DNA from: Knufia peltigerae
Taxonomy: Eukaryota > Ascomycota > Eurotiomycetes > Chaetothyriales > Trichomeriaceae
Direction: 5' to 3'
Length of the DNA: 64,000 nt
Assembly: GCA_030247855.1 (NCBI GenBank)
Contig: JAPDRN010000009.1
Location: 62,001 to 126,000, forward strand
Positions 43,207-54,038 of the stretch are shown in pieces. The notes beneath the pieces were generated by a model that was not told the DNA's origin, did not search any database, and saw only the letters and a list, made by a program, of their open reading frames with translations. The first letter of the stretch is position 1. Each line of letters starts with the position of its first letter. The position numbers and the translations under genes are program-made.

Positions 43207-44781
43207 TTAGTGGTATGCGTCCAGTGCCGCGCAGAGCTTTGGTAGTCTCGTCTTGACGGCCCATTCGAGAATATTCCTGACCGCACGGAATAGTGCCAGG
43301 AGGCCCTCAACATGGATCAGTGGATAAATTTCCAGTGTGTTTACGTGGAAACGGTACGGACCTCCTCTCTTGGCCGGTACCTCCACCCAGTGCAAGTTGA
43401 CCCGGGCGGAAGCAAATTCGATCGTGATTGAGAAATAGTGAGGTTCTCCCCGCTCGAACACCCTCAGACCAAGACCGCACTGCTCCATCAGACGAAGATT
43501 CCCATTCAAGGCGATGGCCCCAGAATTTGCAGCCTGCTTCTTGGCGCTGAAGTGAGTTCCACGGTTTGCTTCTGCTTTGAATTCGAATGTCAAGAAGGGG
43601 AATACCGTCTTTCCGTCGGGGATGGCGTAATTTTGCTTGGGATTGTTCTTGTCGCACACGGATCCTAGGGTGAATTGCTGGGTCAACGTGAAGGCCTCGA
43701 GGGAGAATCCGAAGGTAACATCAGGTTTGGGCCTGGAAAGTGACGGAAGGGACGACGACAGCGGTTCGAATTCCTTGAGAAGTGGAATCGGTACGCAGTT
43801 GAACCACAATTGGTTCGGTCGAGCTCGCAACTTCGGGTCGAGTGTTGCCCCTATGCCCAAAACCTGAAGCGATGGAAGGAGCAGCGTAACGAGCATACTC
43901 TCGTTTTCACCTTCTTCTCTTATCAGCAACTGCCGCAGATTCTCCAGCGCTGTGTGGTCGATGTCACCCGAAGTTGGCACGCCTGATATTATCTGCCTTG
44001 CTCTGCCCTCCAACCCTTTTGGAGGCGGCACTTTCCCGATCACGATATTGCGATAGTGTAGTGCAAGCGCATCAACAGAAGCGGTGGTCTTTGTTCCCGA
44101 CTCTTCCGCTGTTGACTCGATGTCAGTCGGGATGGATGAGGGTGCTTTGCGGGGCATATCTATCACCGTTCCGTGCAGACTCGTCGAAGATTTGCGTGGA
44201 ATGTGGATATTGTCCAGCCAATGTTGAATATACTGGTCCTGCCTCGAAGATCTAATCGCTCCCTTGGTATGTTTTGGTGGGTTCTGCTTCCGAATATCGT
44301 CCTGTAGGGACGTGCCGAGTTCTTCCTCTTCGCAATGTGCTCGTTTGGCTATGCTGTATATATTAGCACGCCTGAGTGTTATTGACACATCGATAGACTT
44401 AGTCTGACTTACTGCCTTGGAAGTCTCCTGTCCGCGGTGGGAGTGATGATGAAGATGATGTAGTACTTCGCTTCTTTTGTGCAGGTGGCACCCCTATGCC
44501 TCTTCGTTTATCAGTGACTTGTAGTGATACTGTTGGTAGTCCGCTTTGCAGTCTAGAGCTTCTGCGAACACGCCCTCCAGGTCTGTCAGCTGGACTTCGT
44601 GGGTTTCTGGTTGCTGTGATATAGTAAGTCAACTCAAAGGACAAGAAGATCAACTATGGTCACGAAATGAAAGAGGCAGAGACTGACAGGCCTTATGTAT
44701 CCTTCGACCCGTCCGTTGGAGGTCAGGTTTGTGGCCGTCTGGCATTGAATCTATGTCTCGCTCTGCAGAACCTGCGCCCAT
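43207..44781 (-). CDS. DUF7924-type fungal protein, PD-(D/E)XK nuclease-like
   Basis: Probable exons: 44688-44781 (MGAGSAERDIDSMPDG), 44413-44613 (RRSSRLQSGLPTVSLQ, then Ser-rich) and a main exon ending at 43207. The body has RPKPDVTFGFSLEAFT, then FPFLTFEFKAEANRG and FSAKKQAANSGAIAL. These resemble the D...E-x-K and downstream Gln helix of restriction-endonuclease-like folds seen in the large DUF7924 family of filamentous fungi, whose role is unknown. The best acceptor for the main exon (TATATACAG, ending 44354, with a CTAAT branch site) is out of phase with exon 2. An acceptor ending at 44328 restores frame (471 aa) but is weak. So the gene may be mis-modelled or frameshifted near its 5' end; the main 43207-44350 frame is intact. 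Confidence 0.65.
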
Positions 44782-45722
44782 GGTGAGAGAAATCAAACGC
44801 TAGAAGTGTCAGTAATGCTGCGCCAGGTCTCCAAAGTTCTTTTGTTGATGTTGCAGGGTTAAACAAAGACAGACGACACAAGTCTGATGACGACTAGTTA
44901 ATTCAAGATTTGCTGAGAAGCATTTTTCATGTTCAATAAAGACAGGCAGAAACACATGATCTGAGAAAGACCAGACACTGACATAAATAGAAAATGATAT
45001 GGGGAGTTGTGTGAGTTGTTGTTGTTGGAATGTAAGGTGGACGAGACAATTGAATACCTCATATTTCGCTGGCTAATAACAGGGAGTTCGCGACAACAAC
45101 GCTAATGTTAGTGGAATGCGGAGGATCTGGTCTTATCGATTGTAAAGCATGAGCCCACAGAAAGGGTGGTCTTGACTGTGACAGAATCTAGGGCAAGCAG
45201 ATGAAAGGCATTACCACGACAGCATGTATTCAAACGAACAACAGAATGTTGCAACATTTTGGTGGAAATAGCACTGGCTGTCTTCTGAGGAGCAAAAGAG
45301 AAACAGAGTGCGATAAAGCAGGTCTGTTTTTAAATTAAAAGAGATGAACCGTGGGAATAGGGGTGTCTTCCACGTGACATTGACCTTGTCGGCGGGACTT
45401 GTCCGTACTTGGCGGAACGGAAACGAGCGTGCATGAAGCCATAGTACTCGACCGCTGGTAGATGGATCGGATATGTACGCTCTACACGTGCCACGATGAG
45501 TTTACTGTGTCAGCTATATCCTCCCTTATCATCGGAGACACCTACTGTACTAGCAATTGGCAGTGGTGAAGAAGTGTGGAGGATGGATATATCTCAGTCA
45601 CCCGCCGACCATGACCAGTTCCCAACATGATTCTCTTGATCTTTGATACTTGATCGAACCCCCTGTGTGAAAATCGTGAGACGGCCTCTTCATTAATCTG
45701 TTCCTCGGGAGCTCCGCCCAGA
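44782..45722. promoter_or_regulatory. Divergent promoter region, DUF7924 / ureohydrolase
   Basis: 0.94 kb between two divergent starts. No gene, no clear TATA box. Nothing else is seen. Confidence 0.4.
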
Positions 45723-47407
45723 ATGCTTGCTTACACGACTCTCATCTTCTTCTTCGCCTTGACATGGTCGCAAACTGTGCTAGGGGCCGACAAGTCTCAT
45801 CGAGAGGCAGGGCTCAATAATGACACGGATAGGACCACACGGTGGAAGGGAGGATACAGTTTCCAGGGGATCCAGACCTTTGCTCACTTGCCTCACAGCC
45901 TGTGTCTTATCGAGCAGGATGCAGAATTCGATCTCGCAATAATCGGGGTTCCCTTCGATACGTCGGTCGCCTATCGTCCAGGTGTGTGCCGCTATGTGGT
46001 CCAAGATAGTTTTCATACATTGCAAGTCCATGATCCCTGACAGAATAATCTGATGATCCCAAAGGTGCACGATTTGGACCCAAAGCCATCCGTGGAGCAA
46101 GTCAGCGTCAAATCCCAGCTCGAGGGTTCAACCATGCCCAAGGTCTGAATCCATATCAAAATTGGGCGACGATTATTGATTGCGGGGACATTCCTGTCAC
46201 ACCGTTGTAAGTCGCCCTCGCGAGGTATTACCACCACGATGGACGCGGAAAGGAACCACACTGCTACCGTCTAGCTTGAATTCTGACCAGTTGAAAACAA
46301 CAAACCAGTGACAACGCCGTGGCATTCGAGCAGATGACGGAAGCATATCGAGACCTCCTCCGGCGACCAGCCAAGACGCAACCAAAGACGGCCACTCCCA
46401 AGAATCTGGGCAAGGATGGAATCTACCATCCACGACTGGTGACGCTGGGTGGGGACCATTCCGTGGCGCTACCTGCTCTGAGGGCTCTTCACGAGATCTA
46501 CGGTCCGATCAGCGTTCTGCACTTTGACTCTCACCTCGACACGTATGTCATCTCGGATCAGAAGGAGCTTATTATTTGTTTTGACCTAATGAGCCTGATA
46601 GTTGGAATCCATCTTCGTTGGCAGGAGCGTGGGCTTCAGAACAGTCGAATTACAATCATGGGTCCATGGTCGGTATCACCTTGAGAGATGAAATCGGCGT
46701 CATATCGTGCTGATCACCCGGTGTAGTTCTGGATTGCTCATAATGAGGGTCTCATTGCCAACGAGGGCAACATCCATGCCGGGTTACGAACACGCATTTT
46801 CGGCAACGACTACGGCGACTATGCTGAAGACGCCAAGCAGAATTTCCAGTATATCGAGACCGAAGGTATGTACAGGCAACCATGGAGTACTGAAAAGTTC
46901 AAGTGGCTTCTACTGACAACCGTGGTATGTACCATGTAGACCTCGACATTGTCGGCATTGACGGCGTGGTGAACCGCATCAGAGAGGTAGTAGGCGATAG
47001 ACTGGTCTACGTCAGCATTGATATTGATGTGCTTGGTGAGTCCCGACGAACTTGCTCACGTCACTTTTCTGTGCTTATTACTAATCGAATGTTCGCTTTG
47101 TCTCGCAACAGAACCAGGCCTCGCTCCGGGGACAGGATGTCCAGAGCCGGGAGGCTGGACCACGAGAGAACTCAAAGCCATGTTGCGGGGTTTGCATCAG
47201 TTGAACATCGTCGGTGCAGATGTTGTCGAGGTGGCACCGCCATACGATGACTCTGGGGAGTCTACGGCGTGGGCGGCAGCGGATCTGGCATATGAGCTTC
47301 TTGGTTTGATGGTTGGACACACACCATATCCCGTGGAGGGGTATGTTGCGAGGAAAAAGTTTGCACCCAAATGGTATGAAGGATCCGGTCGCAAGGATGA
47401 GCTTTAA
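45723..47407 (+). CDS. Agmatinase/arginase-family ureohydrolase with signal peptide and C-terminal KDEL
   Basis: A binuclear-manganese ureohydrolase that hydrolyses agmatine or a related guanidino compound to urea plus amine. Seven exons: 45723-45981, 46065-46206, 46309-46542, 46602-46668, 46727-46865, 46940-47035 and 47112-47407 (410 aa). Metal ligands are visible: His184 (GGDHS), Asp207, His209 and Asp211 (FDSHLD), Asp308 and Asp310 (SIDIDVLEPG). The N terminus (MLAYTTLIFFFALTWSQTVLG) is a strong signal peptide. The last residues are SGRKDEL before TAA, a canonical ER-retrieval signal. Together they place the enzyme in the ER lumen or secretory pathway, unlike the usual mitochondrial or cytosolic agmatinases. 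Secreted-type agmatinases are known in fungi; the KDEL ending is the unusual part. The exact substrate is uncertain. Confidence 0.9.
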
Positions 47408-47783
47408 GTGTCATGCCTTATATTTTGGTATTGGAATTCGGTGCTACGATGCGGGAGGCGAGGGTTGACCTGAATCCCGTCGAGTTCCTTCTCCCTCTCC
47501 TGGCTACACATGGACACGTTTTTGGGGCCTTTCGAGGCTCGCAGGACGCATCGTCTTGGGCTTCATATTACGGAAAAGAGAGTCAATAGCCAACCGATCT
47601 TTAGCATATAGTCAACAGCGATATACTTTGAAGGGAATTGCCTTTTATTCATGTGTTTTTGCTCTTTTGTCTAGTGAATTTGGCCATCCACCACATAGCC
47701 ATGTGGATACAACCTTAGGCATTTTGAGGAGGATTCGAGGAATATGAGGTCCCGTCGTCGGGACTCGGATGAAATGTCGTGTC

Positions 47784-47867
47784 GTTCGCAATGGGATTCG
47801 AACCCGGCGTGTCACGCTTCATTTAGTCAAGTCCAAAGCCTCGTTCAGCCTCGTCGGCCAGCCCTTT
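47784..47867 (-). pseudogene. Degenerate tRNA-Leu-like sequence or tRNA-derived element
   Basis: On the minus strand a B-box GGTTCGAATCCC (47793-47804) and an A-box-like TGGCCGACGAG (47850-47860) are spaced as in a long-arm tRNA, with a TTTGGACTTGACTAAAT anticodon-arm-like middle as in tRNA-Leu. The acceptor and T stems do not pair properly and no T-run follows, so it is unlikely to be functional. It could be a tRNA pseudogene or the head of a SINE. Confidence 0.4.
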
Positions 47868-48120
47868 CCGAAGCCTCTAATATGCCATCCTTAGGTAAGC
47901 GACAAGCCCAGACTTTTAAAAGGTCACCAACAACGTCATAGGTTCTTACCGAATGCACCACAATTGCTTCAACACTTGATCCGTCGAGGACATTTCATCC
48001 GTAAGGGCATCCAATCAGCTACAGACAAGTACGATCCTAAAAGTGAACCGTCTGAAGATCTCCACGAACCAAGACCAGAAAAAACCTGGTCTTGCGTAAG
48101 AGTTATCAGGATCTGCCCAC

Positions 48121-48190
48121 GAGAGAGAGAGAGAGAGAGAGATAGGGAGAGAATAAGACATCTTACGCAATACACCTCTCTCTCTCTGTG
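48121..48190 (+). repeat. GA run followed by complementary CT run
   Basis: A GA dinucleotide run (48121-48142) and a CT run (48176-48188) can pair into a hairpin. They lie in the promoter or leader of the next gene. Confidence 0.6.
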
Positions 48191-48359
48191 TGAGTGAGGG
48201 TTGATCTTTTGATCTCGATCCCCATGGCATTGTCTTCTTAATCTGCACTCCCGAGATTCTCACCTCATAACATCTCCAGACACCCATCACCACCATACAG
48301 ACAACTACACTCGACACGTTTATCTAGGTTCACTCCTTCACAACAGACCCCACCGAAAA

Positions 48360-49719
48360 ATGGTCCGAGTCGAATTAGGCGGCAAACCAATCATCGACAT
48401 CGACACGGTGCCCGGCGACTCCGGTCGACTCAAGGAACATGTCCGTCGACGGATCAGGGGCGGCGGAAGCCGAGCCGTCCACCTCAGTTGGAACACGACG
48501 GTGCCTCGGATCGTCTTGACCAGCGACACGGACGACTTCGACCCGACCGTCATCTCACACTTCCAACAGGAAGGGTTCCAGCTGAGTTACCTCGCCTACG
48601 ACGGGAACAAGGCCAACTACACGGCTGCACTGCAGCATCTGCAGGATCCCCTCGAACTGGGCGAGAAATATGCCATCGTAGGTACGTAACCCAGAGCTTT
48701 GACGGAACAAGGTATACGTCTATGTACTTTCTACGACGTCGCGCTCGTCGTCGGCCTTTCCATGTCTGTCATCGTGTGTGTGCTGGATGGAGAGATCACC
48801 CAACTAACGTTTGTCATTTTGGGAATACGCTACAGCATACGGCGACGCGGCAGCTCACGTCCTCGAAGCTTGCATGAAACCCATGCCCAAACTGGTGGCC
48901 GTCGTCGCATACTACCCCCCCTACATGCCACGGTCGACGACCAACTTCCCGCCGACGCTCGGCGTGCTGGTCCACCTGGCCGGTTCACAAAAGTTCGGCA
49001 CCCGTCACCCGTCGTACCGCTACCCCAACACTCGCCCCGGGTTCGCCGAGCACGACCTCGACGAGTTCGACCGGGTCGCCGCCTCGCTCTCGTGGACGCG
49101 CACGCTGGGGCTGCTCCGCGAGGCCTTTGACATGGGCGGGCCCGACCTCGAGGCGCTCTGGGACCACCACACGCGGCTCGAGTTCGCGGACCGGGACACG
49201 GATAAGACCGTGGCCACCATGGTGGCTCAACCCCAGCGGCCGCACGTGAACCACGTCCCCACCATGACGGGAGGGGTCGGGCACGAAGAACTCCACCGCT
49301 TCTACGAAGAATTCTTCATGGACAACAACCCGCCCGACCTGTCGATGAGGTTGCTCAGTCGGACCGTGGGAGTCGACCGGGTCGTGGACGAGATGTTTGT
49401 CAGGTTCACGCACACGACCGAGATACCGTGGATATTGCCCGGCGTCCCGCCCACGGAGAAAAAGGTAGAGGTCGTGCTGGTGAGCGTGGTGTGCATGAGG
49501 GGCGGCAAGTTGGTCCACGAACACGTCCACTGGGACCAGGCCTCGGTGTTGGTGCAGGTGGGCCTGATCGATCCGAAGCTCATCCCCGACACGTTCAAGA
49601 CGGCCGAAAAGGGGAGGGAACAGGAAGTCGAGAGGTTGCCGGTCTGTGGGAGAGAGGCGGCGAGGAAGGTGTTGAACGAAGACAGTTCGAAAAGCAACCA
49701 ATTGATTCCTGATTGGTAG
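48360..49719 (+). CDS. Dienelactone-hydrolase-like / SnoaL-like fusion, nucleophile apparently lost
   Basis: Exons 48360-48681 and 48836-49719 (401 aa). The N-terminal ~200 residues follow the alpha/beta-hydrolase order of dienelactone hydrolases (RIVLTSDTDDFD, a helix, YAIVAYGDAAAHVLEA, then PKLVAVVAYYPPY and TLGVLVHLAG). At the nucleophile elbow, where GYCFGG or GxSxG is expected, it reads AYGDAA with Asp111 at the Cys position. The C-terminal half (HEELHRFYEEFFMDNNPPDLSMRLLSRTVG ... split: EELHRFYEEFF, then VDEMFVRFTHTTEIPWILPG and HVHWDQASVLVQVGLI) is an NTF2/SnoaL-like domain of the kind seen joined to carboxymethylenebutenolidase-like proteins in fungi. It is probably not a normal hydrolase; function unknown. 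Third positions are very GC-rich. Confidence 0.75.
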
Positions 49720-49802
49720 TAATAAAGCAGTGACGAGGACGAGGCTTGCCATTATCGACATGTGGGCTCTAAGCCTTGGTAATGACATGCCAACCATTAA
49801 AC

Positions 49803-50648
49803 TTATAATTTTCCCTTTTCATGACCCGCCCGTCGTGTCTTATTTTGTTGTTGACATACTCTGGCATAAATCTTCTTAAACGTCGATAAATCCGTCCTCG
49901 CGTAGTCCTCGACGTCCTTCCAAACTTTGACTTTGAGACCTCTGTCGTTGTCGTCCATCGTCAATTCCAAGTCCGGCGTCAAGATTTGGGTCCGGATGTA
50001 CTCTTTCCCCAACCTCTGACTCTCGAGAGGGTCGAGCATTCGTTCCAAGGCCGGGATCTGTTCGCCGCTCTCGACTCGCATGTGCTCGAGCAGTTCGGCA
50101 AACAAGCGATCCAGAACAGAGACGAAATCGGGGCGGTCGGGTCCAACCTCGAACAGAGCAAGCAGCTCATTTTTGGCACGGTCGTGGTCCTGCCGGTCGT
50201 GCTCGGCCATTTCTTGACCTTGTTGACCCAACTGGGCCACGAACGCGGGCCTCATGACGAGGTCCTCGGAGACGTCGTGACGGACGAGTCGCCAAGTGAC
50301 TTCTCGCAACAGTCGTGCTCGTTCGGGAGAAGCGGTTCCGGATCTTCTCAAGCGTCCCGCGAGGCGGTTGATGGTGTCGTGGTCCTTGTCGATCACGGTG
50401 GAAAAGGTCATGGGTTGTTCGTACGCAGGGGAAGGAGAAGGAGGAGGACAGGAAGAACTGCTCGTGGCCGTGGAGAATCGGATGTCATTCTTGTCTTGGT
50501 CTTGGTCGTGGTCATTGTCGTCGTCTGTTGGAGATGATGTCTCGGTGATGTTGTTCTCCTCGTCTTCGGAGTAGTTTCGTGTTATCCGGCTTGGTGGGAG
50601 AGGTGGGTATGAGGAGGATGGAGTAGAAGGCGAGATGGATGAAGACAT
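49803..50648 (-). CDS. Hemerythrin-like HHE-domain protein
   Basis: A single-exon 281-aa protein. A low-complexity, acidic N-terminal third (Ser/Asp/Pro-rich, DDDNDHDQDQDKND) leads into a four-helix bundle of the HHE cation-binding family. Probable metal ligands are in DKDHDTINRLAGRL, RLVRHDVSEDLV, AEHDRQDHDRAKNEL and LLEHMRVESGEQIPALE, with the His/Glu pattern for a di-iron site. Fungal members are usually soluble and may handle oxygen, iron or nitric oxide, but none of these roles is shown here. The lysine/arginine-rich end is short. It converges on the dienelactone-hydrolase-like gene with only about 80 bases between stops. Confidence 0.85.
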   Translation of the reverse strand: MSSSISPSTPSSSYPPLPPSRITRNYSEDEENNITETSSPTDDDNDHDQDQDKNDIRFSTATSSSSCPPPSPSPAYEQPMTFSTVIDKDHDTINRLAGRLRRSGTASPERARLLREVTWRLVRHDVSEDLVMRPAFVAQLGQQGQEMAEHDRQDHDRAKNELLALFEVGPDRPDFVSVLDRLFAELLEHMRVESGEQIPALERMLDPLESQRLGKEYIRTQILTPDLELTMDDNDRGLKVKVWKDVEDYARTDLSTFKKIYARVCQQQNKTRRAGHEKGKL

Positions 50649-51829
50649 CTCTTTCTATCGGGAGGGGGTTAATAAGAAGTTCAAGGAAATGTCAACTTGA
50701 TGACAGTGGTAATGGTTGATGTAGCTGTTGTATCTCTGCAAGAAATAAAAGGGATTTATTGTAGGTCTGAGATTGGAAAATCCGTAGATTGTATAAAGAT
50801 GAAAGAAGAATACTGAAGAAGATATAAGCCGGGAAGCCTCGTCGTTTTGATCCAGATGGAGAGAGGGTGTAAGAAAGAGAGAAAGAGAGACTAAGGGATT
50901 TTAAAAAGGGTTCATGTCCAGTCCAATCCAATCCAGTCCCGTCAGAGTAAACTCAAGTCAAGTCCGTGGCAAAAATGCAAAAATGAGGCCCGGTTTTTGA
51001 CTCCGTACCCAACAGAGGATGCCTGATATCTTCGAGGAGTATTGCAACCCGAACTCTTACCTTGCAAAGCTTAGCTTAGCTTTATTCCGATGAGAAGACT
51101 TTGAAAAAAAGAAACAAAAAAACAAATCTAACGGTGATAATTCGCATGACGGCTCGGCGAAAGCTGGCGATGTGATGATGGATATGGAGTTCTTTTCTTA
51201 GCGGGTTGACGAGACGAACCGACGAATCACGGCATGTTCGCCCTCGGAAAAGATGGAACAAAAGTACAATGACTACCTACGAGTTGTTTCACTATTCGTA
51301 TCCCAACCTCTTGGTCCACCTAGTAAATGACACTAAGAATTTACCTATTGTAGGTGCTACAATATCAGCTAGAACCGAGCATGCGTGCTGTGGATTTTGA
51401 CTATCCACATACGGTAGTCGACCTCAAAGGAGCATCGAGCCAGGGCTGTGATACGTACCTATTCGGGATAGTCAGATTAAGGTCGACATTGTCACACAAG
51501 GTCTAACCTAGTACTCTTCGGTGATTGTCCAATTCAATCAAACATAAGATAGGGATAGGAAGTACGTGGACTGAGGTCAAGGTCAATATACAGTATTGTA
51601 GCATGTCTCGCTGATCTATCTACCTATTATTCCGTTGTGACCTTTGTCTCTGCTTTACAGCCCACTCATTAAAAACCGTAGTTCAGTGTCCCCCATGAAA
51701 CTACTCTGTACCAAGCCCCCAAAAGTGCATCTCGCTTGAACGCAAGCCATACAACATGGTGTCAATAGTAATCATTCATCATCAAAAACAAACGGATATT
51801 ATGCAGTGAACAATCGTGTCAATCCTGCC
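50649..51829. other. Intergenic, hemerythrin promoter and TCO89-like 3' region
   Basis: 1.2 kb without a supported gene. A GA/CT-rich stretch (50855-50895) lies in the hemerythrin-like upstream region. Nothing else is seen. Confidence 0.4.
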
Positions 51830-53563
51830 TCAACGAGAAGGTGGCATCACATCGCCAGCTTCATAGACCTCTCGACTTTCCCAGATGCGTCGTATCAAGG
51901 CCTCTTCTGGGCTGAGTCCGCCCTCATCATCCTGAACATCATCCGGACTAACTTGAGAAGGTGTCACTCCCATGTTCTCATGACTACTTTGTCGCTGGAA
52001 GTGAACTCTTCCGCTATGACTGGTACGATGGCTGCTCCGAGACACCAATGCAGGCTTCTTGTCCCCGAAACTTTGACCGTTGATAGTTGTGGTGCTAGGG
52101 CCACGCCGGCTGGCTGGCCTACTCTTCGAGGTGGGAATGGCAGACGAACCCTGGCCCAGCTCTGCCGGAACAGCATTGTCTTCTTTCAGTCGGTGCATAC
52201 TTTCTATGATTGGACTTCGAAACTTCCTAACCACGGTGATCTGTTTGACGGCATTCTCATAATCCTTGCGGATGGCTTTGAGGTCTCCCGCCAGACTTCG
52301 CCCGCCAGCTAAAGATCTGTTTCGATTTCTGGAGCTTGTCCGGCTGTGCAACGAGGTTGATGAGCCGATGCTGAGGCCTATGCCATGTGCAGGTGGTGTC
52401 GTCGGAGTCGCAGCCCCGGCACGCATAATTTCTCTTCGTTGCAGTTCAAGCTTTTGCTGGGTCCTTGATGGGTGGGACGGGAGTCGGATTTTGTGAAGTG
52501 TGCGTGTCTTTTCGGGAGATTCTGAGGGTTGTGGTTTGTAGTGGTCCATGAACGTCGAGGGAGAGCCGTCGTCAGATTCGTCGATGACCTGTTGACGCGA
52601 GGGAGTTACACTTTCAGAAAGGAAGTGCGATACGCCGCCATCGACAGATGACGATGCTGCGGCTTGTCCGGACACAGACATGCCTGGAGTGGCATGTATC
52701 GAGGCCGCTTCACCATGAGTGATATGAGTAAAGGACTTCGACGATTCACTCCGTAATAGCTGACTGGGTCCTGCGAGAGCAGATACTGTTGACATTGCCG
52801 GTGGAGCGCGAGATGCGCGGGGCTGTTGCTGGAGGAGAGCAGGATCAGGAGCCAGCTGAGGAGGGGACATGTTAGACTCTTTTCTCAGATTCGGCGCAGA
52901 TCTATTGTTCGTCCGTAACGAAGGAGCAGGCGGAGACGAAGTTCTCTGCCCACGACCAGCCATACTCGTTTCCATGTCGTGGTCTGTGACTTCTTCGTCA
53001 TCAGGAGTACCGACTTTCAAAGGTGTGGATGTCTTGGAATTGTTCCTAGTCATTTCCGGTGACTGAGTATTGGAATCTTCCCATTCGGCCTCCTCTTCTT
53101 CCGAGGAATGATCCCCCAGCTGGAAAACTCCATCTTTCTTGCTCTTCTGCTTGGGTGCTGGCGCCAGACCAATCTTCTTCAAGGCGGGGTGTGAACTGTT
53201 GCGCGCCAATGCGTTTGCCGACTGGTTCTTTCGAAGGTTTGCATGGGATTGGTTCTTCGGTAAAGTCACATGAGAGCTATTTCGCTTCACCAGAGGAGTC
53301 CTGGGACTGTGAGGAGGTGTTGTACCACTGGACTTTTTGCGGTGGTGGTGGTGATCGGTCGCAATGGCTGCGGTCGAGTGATTCCGACCCAGCTTGCTCA
53401 GACCTTTCCCGTGAGATACATTTCTAGAATGTCTGTTGACCTTCTGCGGACGGTGGACTTTGTGAGCTGTGGCTTGTTTGCCAGAGGAGGACAAAGACTG
53501 GGTGGATGAGGTGCGTTCGTTCAGTGAGGGCCGTTTCATCGGCGATGGAGACGCGGAAGGCAT
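51830..53563 (-). CDS. TCO89-like TORC1-associated protein
   Basis: A 577-aa Ser/Thr/Lys-rich, mainly disordered protein. The central part has VFQLGDHSSEEEEAEWEDS, similar to the conserved block of the TCO89 TORC1 subunit family. Before it come repeated basic/Ser segments (KRNSSHVTLPKNQSHANL, RKNQSANALARNSSHPALKK) that fit the same family. The rest is rich in possible phosphorylation sites. The role would be nutrient signalling at the vacuole, inferred from the family. The start is the first in-frame ATG at 53563 (MPSASPSPMKRP); seven codons upstream are open with a GTG, and an upstream exon is possible. Confidence 0.55.
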   Translation of the reverse strand: MPSASPSPMKRPSLNERTSSTQSLSSSGKQATAHKVHRPQKVNRHSRNVSHGKGLSKLGRNHSTAAIATDHHHHRKKSSGTTPPHSPRTPLVKRNSSHVTLPKNQSHANLRKNQSANALARNSSHPALKKIGLAPAPKQKSKKDGVFQLGDHSSEEEEAEWEDSNTQSPEMTRNNSKTSTPLKVGTPDDEEVTDHDMETSMAGRGQRTSSPPAPSLRTNNRSAPNLRKESNMSPPQLAPDPALLQQQPRASRAPPAMSTVSALAGPSQLLRSESSKSFTHITHGEAASIHATPGMSVSGQAAASSSVDGGVSHFLSESVTPSRQQVIDESDDGSPSTFMDHYKPQPSESPEKTRTLHKIRLPSHPSRTQQKLELQRREIMRAGAATPTTPPAHGIGLSIGSSTSLHSRTSSRNRNRSLAGGRSLAGDLKAIRKDYENAVKQITVVRKFRSPIIESMHRLKEDNAVPAELGQGSSAIPTSKSRPASRRGPSTTTINGQSFGDKKPALVSRSSHRTSHSGRVHFQRQSSHENMGVTPSQVSPDDVQDDEGGLSPEEALIRRIWESREVYEAGDVMPPSR

Positions 53564-54038
53564 TGTGCCAGACCCATGCACACTGGGACGTTTCCTGGGT
53601 TCGAGGATGGTTAAGGAAGGACTTTCACTGCATTTAGAATATCACTGTGCTTGATTAGATTGATGTCTGAGAAAGAAAGATGGCAAGCACGAGGGCAGTT
53701 TGTCCAGCTTGCGACGTTCATGATTGCGAATTAATTGGTGACAGTTGCATCTCAGTTTGGTGTTGTACGGTGGGGGGTTTGATGAGGTAAGCCACCTAAG
53801 CAATCTACGTCAGCGCATAGACACCATTGTCGCTATAACATTGGTAGAGAGTCCTCACTCCGTGCTTCTCAGCCTTGTCATTGATGATGATAATTTCAGC
53901 ACACGAAATGGTCTCCGATATATGTGAGAATCAGTACTCTTATGGTGAGTTGAGTAAGGCCGCTCACTATTGCCTCTCCGCGTGGTGGCGAGTCGTCTCA
54001 GTCTGTCAACGCACAACCACAAGTCTGTCTGCTATGCT
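53564..54038. other. Short intergenic region
   Basis: Holds the upstream region of the TCO89-like gene and the 3' end of the patatin gene. No other feature. Confidence 0.4.

Larger units (their letters stand above)
47408..48359. other. Intergenic with tRNA-like relic and GA/CT repeats
   Basis: No protein gene is supported. It contains a tRNA-Leu-like sequence (about 47784-47867, minus strand), a GA run (48121-48142) and a CT run (48176-48188). The latter two are complementary and precede the next gene by about 180-240 bases. Confidence 0.45.

Noticed and set aside
48985..49797. Open frame of 270 codons on the minus strand
   Set aside because: Antisense to the GC-rich dienelactone-hydrolase-like gene; composition (His/Arg/Val-rich) is typical of a GC3 shadow.
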